This document shows positions 1-8,487 of a stretch of DNA of 64,000 nt, piece after piece. A program made the translations under genes and the position numbers. The stretch comes from Paraglaciecola mesophila (GTDB lineage: Bacteria > Pseudomonadota > Gammaproteobacteria > Enterobacterales > Alteromonadaceae): the NCBI RefSeq assembly GCF_009906955.1, contig NZ_CP047656.1, forward strand, positions 1 to 64,000, written 5' to 3'. The notes under the pieces are model-generated. The model worked only from the letters and a program-made list of their open reading frames with translations, was not told the DNA's origin and ran no database searches. Position 1 is the stretch's first letter, and every line of letters begins with the position of its first letter.

Positions 1-1197
1 AATGCGGTACTGTACTATTTGCAGAACCATAAAGATTTGGGCGTGCATAGCGAATTGATTACCGATGGGATCATTGACCTGATCGCGAAAGGGGTGATTA
101 ACAACCGCAAAAAAACCTTTCACCTAGGTAAAACCGTGGCCAGTTTTTGTTTAGGTAGCAAAAAGCTGTATGACTTTGTGGATAACAATCCCCATGTCGA
201 ATTTTACCCCAGCGATTATCTTAACTCACCAGCGAATATCGCTAAAAATCATCAGATGGTGGCCATTAACAGTGCGCTAGAAGTCGATTTAACTGGGCAG
301 GTCGTGGCTGATTCTATTGGTTACCAGTTTTATAGCGGTATAGGTGGGCAAGTTGATTTTATTCGTGGTGCCGCTATGTCGTCAGGCGGGAAGCCTATTA
401 TTGCCATGCCTTCTACGGCCAAAGGCGGCAGTATTTCTCGCATCGTACCTATTATCACCGAGGGCAGTGGCGTGGTAACAAGCCGAGGTCACGTACATTA
501 TGTGGTGACTGAGTTTGGCGTTGCTTCGTTAAAAGGTCGCAGTATTCGTGAGCGTGCACTGGAGCTTATTCGAGTGGCGCACCCTAAATTTCGTGAGCAA
601 TTATTAGCAAAGGTTCGTGAGCATTATTGGGTGCCACACTATCAGAAAAACTACCCTCGGGATGTGCCTGAGTTAGGACCTTTGGGATTTAAAACAATCC
701 AAGTAGATAATCAGAACTTCGACCTGAGGCCATTAAACCCAGCTGATGAACGACGATTGCAAGAGTTTTTTTACTCTCATACCAAAGAAACCTTGTTTTA
801 TCGATACAACCATTACCCTACGCAGATGACGCGAGAAAAGTCATGCAACTTGGTCAGTGTTGATCAAAATCATGATTTAGCTCTATGTATTGTGCGCCAG
901 CACGGTTCGGTAGCAGAGATACAAGCGGTAGGACGTTACTATTTGAACGCTAGTAGTAATAGTTGTGAAGCGGCATTCGTAACACGAGAATCATTTCATG
1001 GTAAAGGCATGGCGAAACAGTTGCTGGCAGAAATGATCATGATCGCTAAAAAGCGAGGTTTATCAAAAATGTTCGCTATCGTCAGGGCGGATAATCGCAA
1101 TATGTTACGGGTGTTTGAAAGTGCTCAATTCGAGCGTCAACCAATAGAGGAGCCCGGTGAAGTGAGTTTAGTATTGCGACTGGAAGATAGAGCGTGA
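1..1197 (+). CDS. Acetyl-CoA hydrolase/transferase C-terminal domain fused to GNAT acetyltransferase (5' end outside window)
   Basis: Partial gene: the reading frame is open from base 1 (N-A-V-L-Y-Y before the first possible internal start), so the N-terminal part lies upstream. The first ~215 visible residues are the C-terminal half of an acetyl-CoA hydrolase/CoA-transferase, with the glycine-rich stretch GGQVDFIRGA, then AMPSTAKGG, ITEGSGVVTSRG and the typical VTEFGVASLKGRS. From about residue 235 a GNAT domain follows (RPLNPADERRLQEFFYS; then FVTRESFHGKGMAKQLL, the acetyl-CoA binding loop, and a final VFESAQFE). Known family chemistry is transfer or hydrolysis of CoA thioesters and acyl transfer to an amine; the substrate is not evident. 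The stop overlaps the GTG start of the next gene by two bases, so the two are probably co-translated. Confidence 0.85.
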   Translation, partial: NAVLYYLQNHKDLGVHSELITDGIIDLIAKGVINNRKKTFHLGKTVASFCLGSKKLYDFVDNNPHVEFYPSDYLNSPANIAKNHQMVAINSALEVDLTGQVVADSIGYQFYSGIGGQVDFIRGAAMSSGGKPIIAMPSTAKGGSISRIVPIITEGSGVVTSRGHVHYVVTEFGVASLKGRSIRERALELIRVAHPKFREQLLAKVREHYWVPHYQKNYPRDVPELGPLGFKTIQVDNQNFDLRPLNPADERRLQEFFYSHTKETLFYRYNHYPTQMTREKSCNLVSVDQNHDLALCIVRQHGSVAEIQAVGRYYLNASSNSCEAAFVTRESFHGKGMAKQLLAEMIMIAKKRGLSKMFAIVRADNRNMLRVFESAQFERQPIEEPGEVSLVLRLEDRA

Positions 1198-2111
1198 GTT
1201 TCGTCATGATAAGTCATCCCAGCTGTGCTTTTCACGATGCAGGAGACGATCACCCCGAAAATTCGGGCCGATTGCATGCTATTAACGATCAACTCATAGC
1301 TTCACGTCTAGACGCTATTATTGACAAGCATCAGGCCACCCAAGCTACAAAGGAGCAGCTATACCTTGCTCATGATAAAGCCTATGTGGATAGCGTATTT
1401 TCTACTGTACCTGAACAAGGCACTGTAGAATTAGCCCCTGACACACAATTGGGCCCTCACAGCTTAGAGGCTGCTTTATATGCCGCTGGCGCAAATGTAT
1501 TGGCGGTTGACTTAATTATGCAAGCTAACGCACAACAAGCTTTTTGCGCGGTGCGCCCACCTGGACATCATGCAGAATATGCAAAGGCTATGGGATTTTG
1601 CTTTTTTAATAACATAGCCGTGGCAGCACGTTATGCAATGGCACAATATGGATTAGAGCGTGTCGCGATCATCGATTTTGACGTACATCATGGTAATGGT
1701 ACAGAGAACATTTTTTTCGATGATGAACGGGTGTTATTTTGCTCATCGTTTGAGTCTCCGTTTTTTCCGTACAATACGGGGCCAGGGAATGAACATATTT
1801 TAAATTTACCTATGCCTGCTGGTACCTACGGCGACGAATTTATGCAGGCTATTGCTGAAAAATGGTTACCTAAGATAGATGCCTTTGAACCACAACTTAT
1901 TTTTATTTCTGCTGGTTTTGATAGTCATTACGAAGATGACATGGGGCACTTTAATTTAGTTGAAACCGATTTTTATTGGTTAAGTACTGAACTTAAAAAA
2001 CTGGCGGTGAAACATTGTGACGGTAAGATCGTTTCAACCCTAGAGGGAGGATATGCGTTAAACGCATTAGGGCGCAGCGTAGTCGCCCACATCAAAGGAA
2101 TAATGGAATAA
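1194..2111 (+). CDS. Histone deacetylase family protein (zinc amidohydrolase)
   Basis: 305 residues, the usual length for bacterial class II HDAC-like deacetylases (acetoin-utilisation/acetylpolyamine amidohydrolase group). The His-His catalytic pair is in RPPGHH (H125, H126). Zinc ligands D163 and H165 are in DFDVHHGNGT, and D243 is in SAGFDSH. The active site therefore looks intact, and the protein should remove acyl groups from amines in the cytoplasm. The GTG start overlaps the stop of the upstream CoA-transferase/GNAT gene; an ATG five codons in is an alternative. Pairing an acetyltransferase with a deacetylase suggests a reversible acetylation unit, but that is inference and no substrate can be read from the sequence. 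Confidence 0.92.
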   Translation: MSFVMISHPSCAFHDAGDDHPENSGRLHAINDQLIASRLDAIIDKHQATQATKEQLYLAHDKAYVDSVFSTVPEQGTVELAPDTQLGPHSLEAALYAAGANVLAVDLIMQANAQQAFCAVRPPGHHAEYAKAMGFCFFNNIAVAARYAMAQYGLERVAIIDFDVHHGNGTENIFFDDERVLFCSSFESPFFPYNTGPGNEHILNLPMPAGTYGDEFMQAIAEKWLPKIDAFEPQLIFISAGFDSHYEDDMGHFNLVETDFYWLSTELKKLAVKHCDGKIVSTLEGGYALNALGRSVVAHIKGIME

Positions 2112-2150
2112 TTAAGTGCAATCAATTAATGATCAGCTCAGCATTGCATG

Positions 2151-2435
2151 TTATGGCTGGTCTTTTCTCTCGCCTATGGCTTTGTCGGTTCCTTTACAGA
2201 TGGTGTCGTAACCGTCTCGGTAATAGCGTAAATCTACGCAGGCTTCTTCAAAGCGCTTTTTGGCCGTCAACGCATGCTGAGGATGTTGTTTGTTCTGCAT
2301 GGTTTTTCGCCATTCATTGCATTGCTGCTCTTGGCGTTTAACTTCAAGGATATCTTCACAGGGTTTTTGCTTATTGGCACAACCCGAAAGGCAAAGTACT
2401 AAGCTTGTGCTGGCAAGCAACAATGGTGTATTCAT
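2151..2435 (-). CDS. Small lipoprotein of unknown function
   Basis: 94 residues with a short signal peptide and a lipobox (LCLSGC, lipidated Cys19), so it is predicted to be a membrane-anchored lipoprotein. The mature part is charged and carries three further cysteines (in KPCED, QQCNE and EACVD) plus one near the end (TICKG), possibly two disulfides. I do not recognise a family. Its start codon overlaps the stop of the upstream response regulator by four bases, so it is translationally coupled to that gene. The opposite-strand open frame here is a shadow. Confidence 0.75.
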   Translation of the reverse strand: MNTPLLLASTSLVLCLSGCANKQKPCEDILEVKRQEQQCNEWRKTMQNKQHPQHALTAKKRFEEACVDLRYYRDGYDTICKGTDKAIGERKDQP

Positions 2436-4075
2436 GCTACCTCGACGTATTTTCCGAGATCACTTTTAAGTGATTCAAATTTTTGTTGGTGTGACTCAAG
2501 CATAACCATATTTTTCAAATGTCGATACATCTGTTTTAACGCGTTTATCGCGCGCGTTTCCGGTTTCTTCATTTGGGCGATTAATTTCAAGTTGCATTGC
2601 AGAATATTCAGGGCGATTCCTGTATTAACGGGGGCGACTTTTTGCGCTTCAAGAAATGCGTTGTACGCTTCTTGGTAGCGACCACTGTTGTAGTGTTCGA
2701 TGCCTTGCTTATTGAAATTTTGATAACTGTGTCTACGTTGTGCTGCTTTATCTACACTGCTTTTTAACGAAAAAAGCGTGCTTTCATCGAGCTGCTTGCC
2801 ACTTTTAGTAAGGGTTTTACTTAGGCGTTCAGCATCATCGTACTCACCTAGATCAAGCATTACTTTGATTGAGTCAGGGGCAAAAGCGGTAGGATAATCC
2901 GTGAAGCGTATTGCTATTTGTTGCTGGCATTCATTAAGGGTACGTTTGGCTTCTAAGAGCCGCCCGTCAAGGTAATTGATTCGCGCAGTCAAAATATTTT
3001 CATAAATGCCATAGTCGAAGTCTTCGTCAATTCTAGCTAAGGCTTCATCGTTACGATAACGGGCAATTGCAGTCATCATTTCGTGCTGGTAGCGGCTACG
3101 CATATTTTTGTCTTCGCAATGTTCAGCGGCATCCAAAATACTGCGAAAATAACTACAAAGATGGGCAATATCACGGTGAATGGACTTTTTAGATAATTCC
3201 CATACATCCAAGCTACGCAATTTCACCATTTCATAATTGTGGTTTTCGCGGGCAATTTTGCAGGCGATTAATTGTCGTTCTACTGAGTACGGGGCAATCT
3301 CGATTGCACGATCAATTGCGGTTAACGCATTAGGGTAATCACCTTGTAGCAAGTAACACTGGGCCAAAATGTCTTGTGCTTCGTACAGCAGTGGGTTGCG
3401 ATGACACATATCAATCGCCAGCTCGATAGCGGCGTCATAGTTTGTCATCAGCATTTCAGTTTTTGCCAGCGCAATCGTCACCCAAGGTTGTGGCTTTTGT
3501 GCTAAAAGCGGAGTCAACATGTGTTTGGCTTGAGTGAATTCACCGGCTTTCCAGTATAGCTCTGCGAGCAAACGACAGCAGGTTTTTGCATAGCGCGTAC
3601 CTGACATGATTAACCGCCGGCAAGCTGCGATAGCTTCTGGGATATCGTTTTTCTGCATTGCTTCGTACACCGGACGTAGGGCTAAACGCTTCTGATAGGC
3701 TTTTGATAATCTGAGGTTTAGTTGAGCTTGGGAAAACGGTTTTATAAGGTAATCATCAGGGTGTTGTTCAACACTGCCAAATACCACGGGGCGCTCAGAG
3801 TCGGCGCTGACGACAGCAAATACGGTTTCCGGTTTGACTAAGTTTTTTTGTCTTGCTTCTTCTAAAAATTGATAGCCGTTTTTTTTGCCTGAACCTAAAT
3901 GTAAGTCACAAATGATAAAATCAAATTTCTCTTTCTTGCAGGCAGCAAGAGCTGAGTCAGCATTTTGCACAGCGACGACCGATTGCGCACCCATATTGTT
4001 TACCACACCACGGAGCAGTGTGAGAAAGGGGCGTTGGTCATCCACAATCAATACGCGTTTATCAGAGTAATTCAT
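2432..4075 (-). CDS. Response regulator with C-terminal TPR repeats
   Basis: 547 residues. Residues 5-125 are a CheY-like receiver: acidic pair D12/D13, phospho-acceptor D57 (IICDLHLGSG), switch region VVSAD and K112 in YLIKPF. From about 130 to 500 the protein is a run of helical tetratricopeptide-type repeats (for example GDYPNALTAIDRAIEIAP and GRYQEAYNAFLEAQKVAP). There is no DNA-binding or enzymatic output domain, so phosphorylation probably controls a protein-protein interaction. No cognate histidine kinase is adjacent, so it is an orphan. A small lipoprotein gene follows with a 4-base overlap. The start is an ATG at 4075. The long intergenic region upstream also serves divergent ubiF. 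Confidence 0.9.
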   Translation of the reverse strand: MNYSDKRVLIVDDQRPFLTLLRGVVNNMGAQSVVAVQNADSALAACKKEKFDFIICDLHLGSGKKNGYQFLEEARQKNLVKPETVFAVVSADSERPVVFGSVEQHPDDYLIKPFSQAQLNLRLSKAYQKRLALRPVYEAMQKNDIPEAIAACRRLIMSGTRYAKTCCRLLAELYWKAGEFTQAKHMLTPLLAQKPQPWVTIALAKTEMLMTNYDAAIELAIDMCHRNPLLYEAQDILAQCYLLQGDYPNALTAIDRAIEIAPYSVERQLIACKIARENHNYEMVKLRSLDVWELSKKSIHRDIAHLCSYFRSILDAAEHCEDKNMRSRYQHEMMTAIARYRNDEALARIDEDFDYGIYENILTARINYLDGRLLEAKRTLNECQQQIAIRFTDYPTAFAPDSIKVMLDLGEYDDAERLSKTLTKSGKQLDESTLFSLKSSVDKAAQRRHSYQNFNKQGIEHYNSGRYQEAYNAFLEAQKVAPVNTGIALNILQCNLKLIAQMKKPETRAINALKQMYRHLKNMVMLESHQQKFESLKSDLGKYVEVA

Positions 4076-4392
4076 GATTTATCTACCTTTAGTGTCCGTT
4101 ACATAAGGTGCTTAGTCGTGATGTTGAAATAAGAGTTTTATCACAATTTAACAGTGTAGGGTAAATAATTAACCTCTCTTGAGAGGGGTAAGTTACAGGT
4201 TTTTGAGATAAGTTGGTTATGTATTCTTATCCTTTAGTATAGGTTTTAGCGTGTATTAATATATTTTCCCCACTGGGATATAGCAGTGAAAAGTAGGATT
4301 TGTGTTACGCTAATAGCATTATTTGAGTGCTATTTTTGTATAGTTATTTATGATGAATGCATTGGAAAAAACCAATGATAAGAGAAGCTTAG
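4076..4392. other. Intergenic region between divergent response regulator and ubiF
   Basis: 317 bases without a supported gene. It should carry the promoters for both divergent genes. It is AT-rich and contains a small perfect inverted repeat, CCTCTC-TT-GAGAGG at 4173-4186. No promoter with two good hexamers could be assigned confidently. Confidence 0.5.
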
Positions 4393-5550
4393 GTGTTTGA
4401 TTTTTGCATAGTGGGCGGTGGAATGGTGGGCGCAACAACCGCCTTAGGCCTTGCCCAGAAAGGATTTAGTGTTGCTTTGGTAGAAACCCATCTGCCCGAG
4501 CCGTTTACGACAGATGATGAACCAGACATGCGGGTATCGGCGATCAGTGTGACATCACAGCTGTTGTTAGCATCGCTGGGAGCGTGGCAACACATAGCGC
4601 ATATGCGCACATGCAGTTATCGGCGTTTGTCTGTGTGGGAAAATATCACGGCTCGTACCGATTTTGACTGCGCAGATATTCACGCGGACCGCCTTGGTTA
4701 CATCGTAGAGAACCGCATCTTGCAGCTGGGAATCCATCAGGCGTTAGCGAACTTGCCGAACGTCACTTGGTTTACCAAGAGCGACATTACTATGATTGAT
4801 ACGGGTCATGCGAGCCATCGTTTTCCAGAAATACATTTTGCTGATAAGAGCTTGCTCACTTGTAAATGGATAATCGGCGCTGATGGCTTACATTCTAAGG
4901 TACGCTCGGCGGCGAATATTGGTACGCAAGGCTGGCAGTATCGTCAGCAGGCTCTTGCTATTCAGGTTGTTACCCATGCTGCCCCGCAAGATATTACCTG
5001 GCAACAATTCATACCATCAGGGCCCGTTGCATTTTTACCTATGTATGAACAGTTTGCCTCCTTGGTGTGGTACAACACGAATGACAATATTAGGCGTTTA
5101 AAAGCATTGTCGCCATCAGCTCTTAAACAAGAAATTAAACAGGCTTTCCCTGATGAATTGGTCGATTTTGATGTCTTAAAGACAGCACATTTTCCTTTGA
5201 TGAGAATGCATGCCAATCAGTACGTTAAAAACAATGTTGTACTAGTAGGAGACGCTGCACACGCCATTAACCCTTTGGCAGGACAAGGGGTTAATCTTGG
5301 GTTTAAAGACGTAGCAGCCTTGCTTGATTGCATTGATGGCCGTTCGCCATCAGTTGATTGTATGCATAAGTACGAAGCCAAACGACGACGTGACAACTTA
5401 TTGATGATGAGTGCAATGGACGCGATTTATGGCACTTTTAAACAGAGTAACCCGTTGATAAAGACTTTGCGTAACCTAGGACTAACCTTGGCTAACAATG
5501 GTGGGCCAATAAAACATCAGGTTATGAAATATGCCATGGGGTTGCGTTGA
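4393..5550 (+). CDS. ubiF: UbiF-type 3-demethoxyubiquinol 3-hydroxylase (FAD monooxygenase)
   Basis: 385 residues. It is a flavoprotein hydroxylase of the UbiH/UbiF/UbiI family, acting late in ubiquinone synthesis. Visible motifs are the dinucleotide-binding VGGGMVGATTALGLAQ at the N-terminus, the mid-domain IIGADGLHSKVR and the second FAD motif VLVGDAAHAINPLAGQGVN. UbiF rather than UbiH is chosen because the N-terminus (PDMRVSAIS, YRRLSVWE, GYIVEN) and the mid-region (GWQYR, TWQQF, GPVAFLP, ASLVWY) follow the E. coli UbiF pattern closely. The start is GTG: an in-frame TAG lies immediately before it, and AAGAGAAG upstream serves as a weak ribosome site. It is monocistronic or leads to the DUF885 gene 67 bases later. 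Confidence 0.87.
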   Translation: MFDFCIVGGGMVGATTALGLAQKGFSVALVETHLPEPFTTDDEPDMRVSAISVTSQLLLASLGAWQHIAHMRTCSYRRLSVWENITARTDFDCADIHADRLGYIVENRILQLGIHQALANLPNVTWFTKSDITMIDTGHASHRFPEIHFADKSLLTCKWIIGADGLHSKVRSAANIGTQGWQYRQQALAIQVVTHAAPQDITWQQFIPSGPVAFLPMYEQFASLVWYNTNDNIRRLKALSPSALKQEIKQAFPDELVDFDVLKTAHFPLMRMHANQYVKNNVVLVGDAAHAINPLAGQGVNLGFKDVAALLDCIDGRSPSVDCMHKYEAKRRRDNLLMMSAMDAIYGTFKQSNPLIKTLRNLGLTLANNGGPIKHQVMKYAMGLR

Positions 5551-5617
5551 GCGAATGCAACTTTTTAAACATACAAACTAAATTCATACATGTGGCAAAC
5601 CGATTAGGAGAATAACA

Positions 5618-7507
5618 ATGATAAAACGGCTTTTGATCCCGTTGACGCTGAGCGCACTTGTTGGCGCTTGTTCTTCATCTGACGAGCGAGGTGTGATGAG
5701 TACACAGGCGTCAAGCGTGAACCAAGCAAAAAATGCATTAAGTAGCCAGGCTAAAAAAGCCCAGTTGCAGACGTTGGTTGAGCAATACACTAAACAGTTT
5801 TTACATCATGAGCCACTGCTATCCACTGCAATAGGGGTACCTGAGTCTCTAGCGGGCGAGGGCTATAACACGCGTTTTCCCGACTTTTCGCCAATGGGGA
5901 TGCGTGCGTTACAAGATGATATGAATACCGCAGCGTTGGCTGTGGCTAAGGTCAATAACCAAGGCTTTTCACAAGATGAAAAGCGGCATCAACAAATCGT
6001 AGCGGATATCTTGGGTTATTACGCAGGTTTCTCAGAGTTTCACGGTGGTTACATTGATACGTGGGCAGGGCATCTACCTTATATAATAAATCAGCTATCT
6101 GGACCACTCATCGATGTACCTAAGGTAATGCAGGTGCAGCAACCGGTGTCGAGTGTGGCACAAGCAGAAGAATATATTGCTCGCTTAGCGCACTTCGATT
6201 TCCTTGTCGCCGGTGTTATAGATAAGTACAAAACGGACAAATTAAATGGCGTGCAGTTACCGAAAAAGTTATACCCAAAAACAATAACATACTTCGATAA
6301 CTTCCTCGCCAGCCCAGTTGCTGAACACGCATTAGTAACGTCATTTATGAAAAAACTGGCGCAAACTGATATCAGTCAAAGTGAGCAAAATGCTTTGATA
6401 GAAAAAGCACAAGAAGCGGTGAAAAATGTGGTGTATCCGGCATATCAAACGGTTAGAGACACGCTACAGGCTACGCAGGCGCATGCACCAACGGGCGACG
6501 GAGTTTGGGCGCAGCCTAATGGTGATGCTATGTATCTTCATGAGGTTCGCTATTTAGGTGATTCGAGCATGACACCAGATGACATTCATCAGCTTGGTTT
6601 AGATGAGGTTGCACGTATAAGTGGTGAAATGGACGCAATCTTACGTGCCCAAGGCTATGACGAAGGCACGGTTGGTGAACGCATGGTCATGTTAGCGCAA
6701 CAACCAGAATTTCTTTACCAAGACAGTGATGAAGGCCGCGCGCAATTACTTAAAGCTCTTAATGATCAAATTGCGGGAATAATGGCGAAGACGGATATGT
6801 ACTACGGTACGTTACCCACTCAAAAAGTAGAGGTGAAACGAATTCCCAAAGTGACCGAAGCTGGCGAAGCGGGTGGTTATTATTCCCAACCTTCATTGGA
6901 CGGAGAACGGCCAGGTATTTTCTGGATTAACTTACGGGATATGTCTGCTGTGCCGAGCTTTTCGTTAAAAACACTGACATACCACGAAGCCGTGCCTGGG
7001 CATCATTTTCAAATTGCACTGAATATGGCACAGCAGGATATAGGTTTGCTCAGACAAAATGCCCCGTTTAATGCTTATGTTGAAGGGTGGGCATTATATT
7101 CTGAGCTAGTGGCCAAAGAAATGGGCATGTACCAAGATGATCCCTTTGGTGATTTAGGGCGCTTACAAGCAGAACTGTATCGTGCAGTGCGCTTGGTGGT
7201 CGATACAGGATTACACCGTAAAAAGTGGACCCGAGAGCAGGCAATTGAATATTTTCACGACACCACTGGCACCGGTATGACTGACGTCATCGCTGAAGTA
7301 GAACGTTATATGGCACTGCCCGGTCAAGCATTAGGGTATAAACTCGGCATGTTGCAATTTGTTGAACTTCGCCGCATGGCTGAACAGGAATTGGGTAGTG
7401 AGTTTGATTTAAAACGTTTTCACGATCTATTGCTTTTACCTGGTGCACGCCCCATGTCGGTAGTTAGACGTGACGTAAAACGCTGGATTGCCAATAACGG
7501 TGCGTGA
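5618..7507 (+). CDS. DUF885 family lipoprotein, predicted zinc metallohydrolase
   Basis: 629 residues. The N-terminus is a lipoprotein signal ending LVGAC (Cys18), so the enzyme should be anchored in the cell envelope. The DUF885 hallmark HEAVPGHH is at 456-463, with a downstream glutamate in NAYVEGWALYSE, which fits a gluzincin-like metallopeptidase site. The C-terminus PGARPMSVVRRDVKRW and the length are typical of the family. Substrate is unknown; a peptidase or amidohydrolase role follows from the metal motif only. The ribosome site is AGGAG ahead of ATG 5618. A small membrane-protein ORF follows about 45 bases downstream. Confidence 0.9.
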   Translation: MIKRLLIPLTLSALVGACSSSDERGVMSTQASSVNQAKNALSSQAKKAQLQTLVEQYTKQFLHHEPLLSTAIGVPESLAGEGYNTRFPDFSPMGMRALQDDMNTAALAVAKVNNQGFSQDEKRHQQIVADILGYYAGFSEFHGGYIDTWAGHLPYIINQLSGPLIDVPKVMQVQQPVSSVAQAEEYIARLAHFDFLVAGVIDKYKTDKLNGVQLPKKLYPKTITYFDNFLASPVAEHALVTSFMKKLAQTDISQSEQNALIEKAQEAVKNVVYPAYQTVRDTLQATQAHAPTGDGVWAQPNGDAMYLHEVRYLGDSSMTPDDIHQLGLDEVARISGEMDAILRAQGYDEGTVGERMVMLAQQPEFLYQDSDEGRAQLLKALNDQIAGIMAKTDMYYGTLPTQKVEVKRIPKVTEAGEAGGYYSQPSLDGERPGIFWINLRDMSAVPSFSLKTLTYHEAVPGHHFQIALNMAQQDIGLLRQNAPFNAYVEGWALYSELVAKEMGMYQDDPFGDLGRLQAELYRAVRLVVDTGLHRKKWTREQAIEYFHDTTGTGMTDVIAEVERYMALPGQALGYKLGMLQFVELRRMAEQELGSEFDLKRFHDLLLLPGARPMSVVRRDVKRWIANNGA

Positions 7508-7553
7508 TAGAGAGCATATTTTTGTGTTTTAACAGCGGGATAAGGAGAGCGAA

Positions 7554-7733
7554 TTGACAGTGTTAATTATATTGGGCGTGTTATTTATCGCCCTTTTAGT
7601 TGTGGTGCCCTTACTAGAGCGTTCGAGCTTTAGGATGTCCAATGAGCAAATCTCAAAAATGAGCAGATGGATATTGCCCCTGTTAGTGGTAATGGTCATC
7701 GTGCAGCTCATTATGCACTTTACATCGAATTAA
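7554..7733 (+). CDS. Small two-helix membrane protein (59 aa)
   Basis: Short reading frame starting TTG at 7554 with an AAGGAG ribosome site at 7542-7547, giving 6-base spacing; GTG at 7560 is an alternative start. The product has two hydrophobic stretches (LIILGVLFIALLVVVPLL, then WILPLLVVMVIVQLIMHF) separated by a short polar hairpin (ERSSFRMSNEQISKMSR). It looks like a genuine small inner-membrane protein between the DUF885 gene and the flavin reductase. I do not recognise a family. The open frame on the other strand at this place is a shadow. Confidence 0.6.
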   Translation: MTVLIILGVLFIALLVVVPLLERSSFRMSNEQISKMSRWILPLLVVMVIVQLIMHFTSN

Positions 7734-7759
7734 CTTTCTATCATTAAGTGGAAGAAACT

Positions 7760-8329
7760 ATGTCGTCAAAAATATTATTTTTAGCAGGAAGCGCGAGAAA
7801 AGACTCGCTGAATAAAAAGTTAGCCAAAGCCGCTTACGAACTGGCATTGGAGCAGGGTGCAGAGGCGACGTTTATTGATTTAAAGGACTATCCTCTGCCG
7901 ATTTATGACGGTGATGATGAGGTGGAAAATGGCCTACCAGAGAATGCCATTAAGCTTAAGACGTTGTTTATTGAGCATTCAGGGTTGTTTATTGCTTCAC
8001 CAGAATACAATAGTTCGTTTTCAGCTCTGCTTAAAAACACCCTTGATTGGATTTCACGCCCACATACAGAAAAAGAGCGGCCTCTGTCGGCTTTTACTGA
8101 CAAAGTAGCGGGGTTAGCGTCTACATCACCTGGCGCGCTCGGTGGCCTGCGTGGTTTGGTCCCACTTCGCATGTTACTTGGCAATATTCAGGTGATGGTG
8201 ATCCCTGAGCAACTGGCTATTGGTGGTGGGCTGAGCGCATTTGATGAACAAGGGAATCTGACTAACGAAAAGCAGCAGCGAACATTAGGTTTAATTGTTG
8301 CACGGTTAATATCTGAAACGTCGAACTAG
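7760..8329 (+). CDS. NADPH-dependent FMN reductase family oxidoreductase
   Basis: 189 residues from ATG 7760, which follows a GGAAGA ribosome site; a GTG four codons upstream is less likely. It has the flavodoxin-like fold of the NADPH-dependent FMN/azo/quinone reductase family. The phosphate-binding loop is GSARKDSLN near residue 10, followed by the conserved SPEYNSSFSALLKNTLDW that contacts the flavin, and a glycine-rich turn (STSPGALGGLRG). Likely role: two-electron reduction of quinones or flavins in the cytoplasm. A bidirectional terminator hairpin follows. Confidence 0.9.
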   Translation: MSSKILFLAGSARKDSLNKKLAKAAYELALEQGAEATFIDLKDYPLPIYDGDDEVENGLPENAIKLKTLFIEHSGLFIASPEYNSSFSALLKNTLDWISRPHTEKERPLSAFTDKVAGLASTSPGALGGLRGLVPLRMLLGNIQVMVIPEQLAIGGGLSAFDEQGNLTNEKQQRTLGLIVARLISETSN

Positions 8330-8365
8330 CTTTTATCCCAATGACTGAGAATACCGGCGTCCTAG

Positions 8366-8402
8366 GGTGAAAATGTAAAAAGGGTAATCAAGGCGCTTGA
8401 GT
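8366..8402. repeat. Decayed fragment of the 265-bp palindromic element
   Basis: The stretch GAAAATGTAAAAAGGG followed by TAATCAAGGCGCTTGAG aligns with the inner part of the full elements at 25155-25419 and 26483-26747 (GAAAATTTAAAAGGACTTAATC...GGCGCTTAAAC in copy 2), with a small deletion. No terminal repeat remains here. Confidence 0.5.
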
Positions 8403-8414
8403 GTAAGTTCATAG

Positions 8415-8441
8415 AAAAGCCGCTTATTGTAAGCGGCTTTT
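8415..8441. terminator. Bidirectional rho-independent terminator
   Basis: A perfect 12-base stem, AAAAGCCGCTTA / TAAGCGGCTTTT, with a TTG loop. It lies between the convergent flavin reductase (+) and AGCS symporter (-) genes, and the A/T runs on both sides allow it to end transcripts from either direction. Confidence 0.85.
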
Positions 8442-8487
8442 GTGTAAAGGTGTCAAAGTGAAACGAACATCAATTAATAGAATGGTA

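Noticed and set aside
2102-2135. AATGGAATAATTA near the HDAC stop as another element end
   Set aside because: The match is too short and breaks at the diagnostic GGAATTGGTAT core; probably chance.
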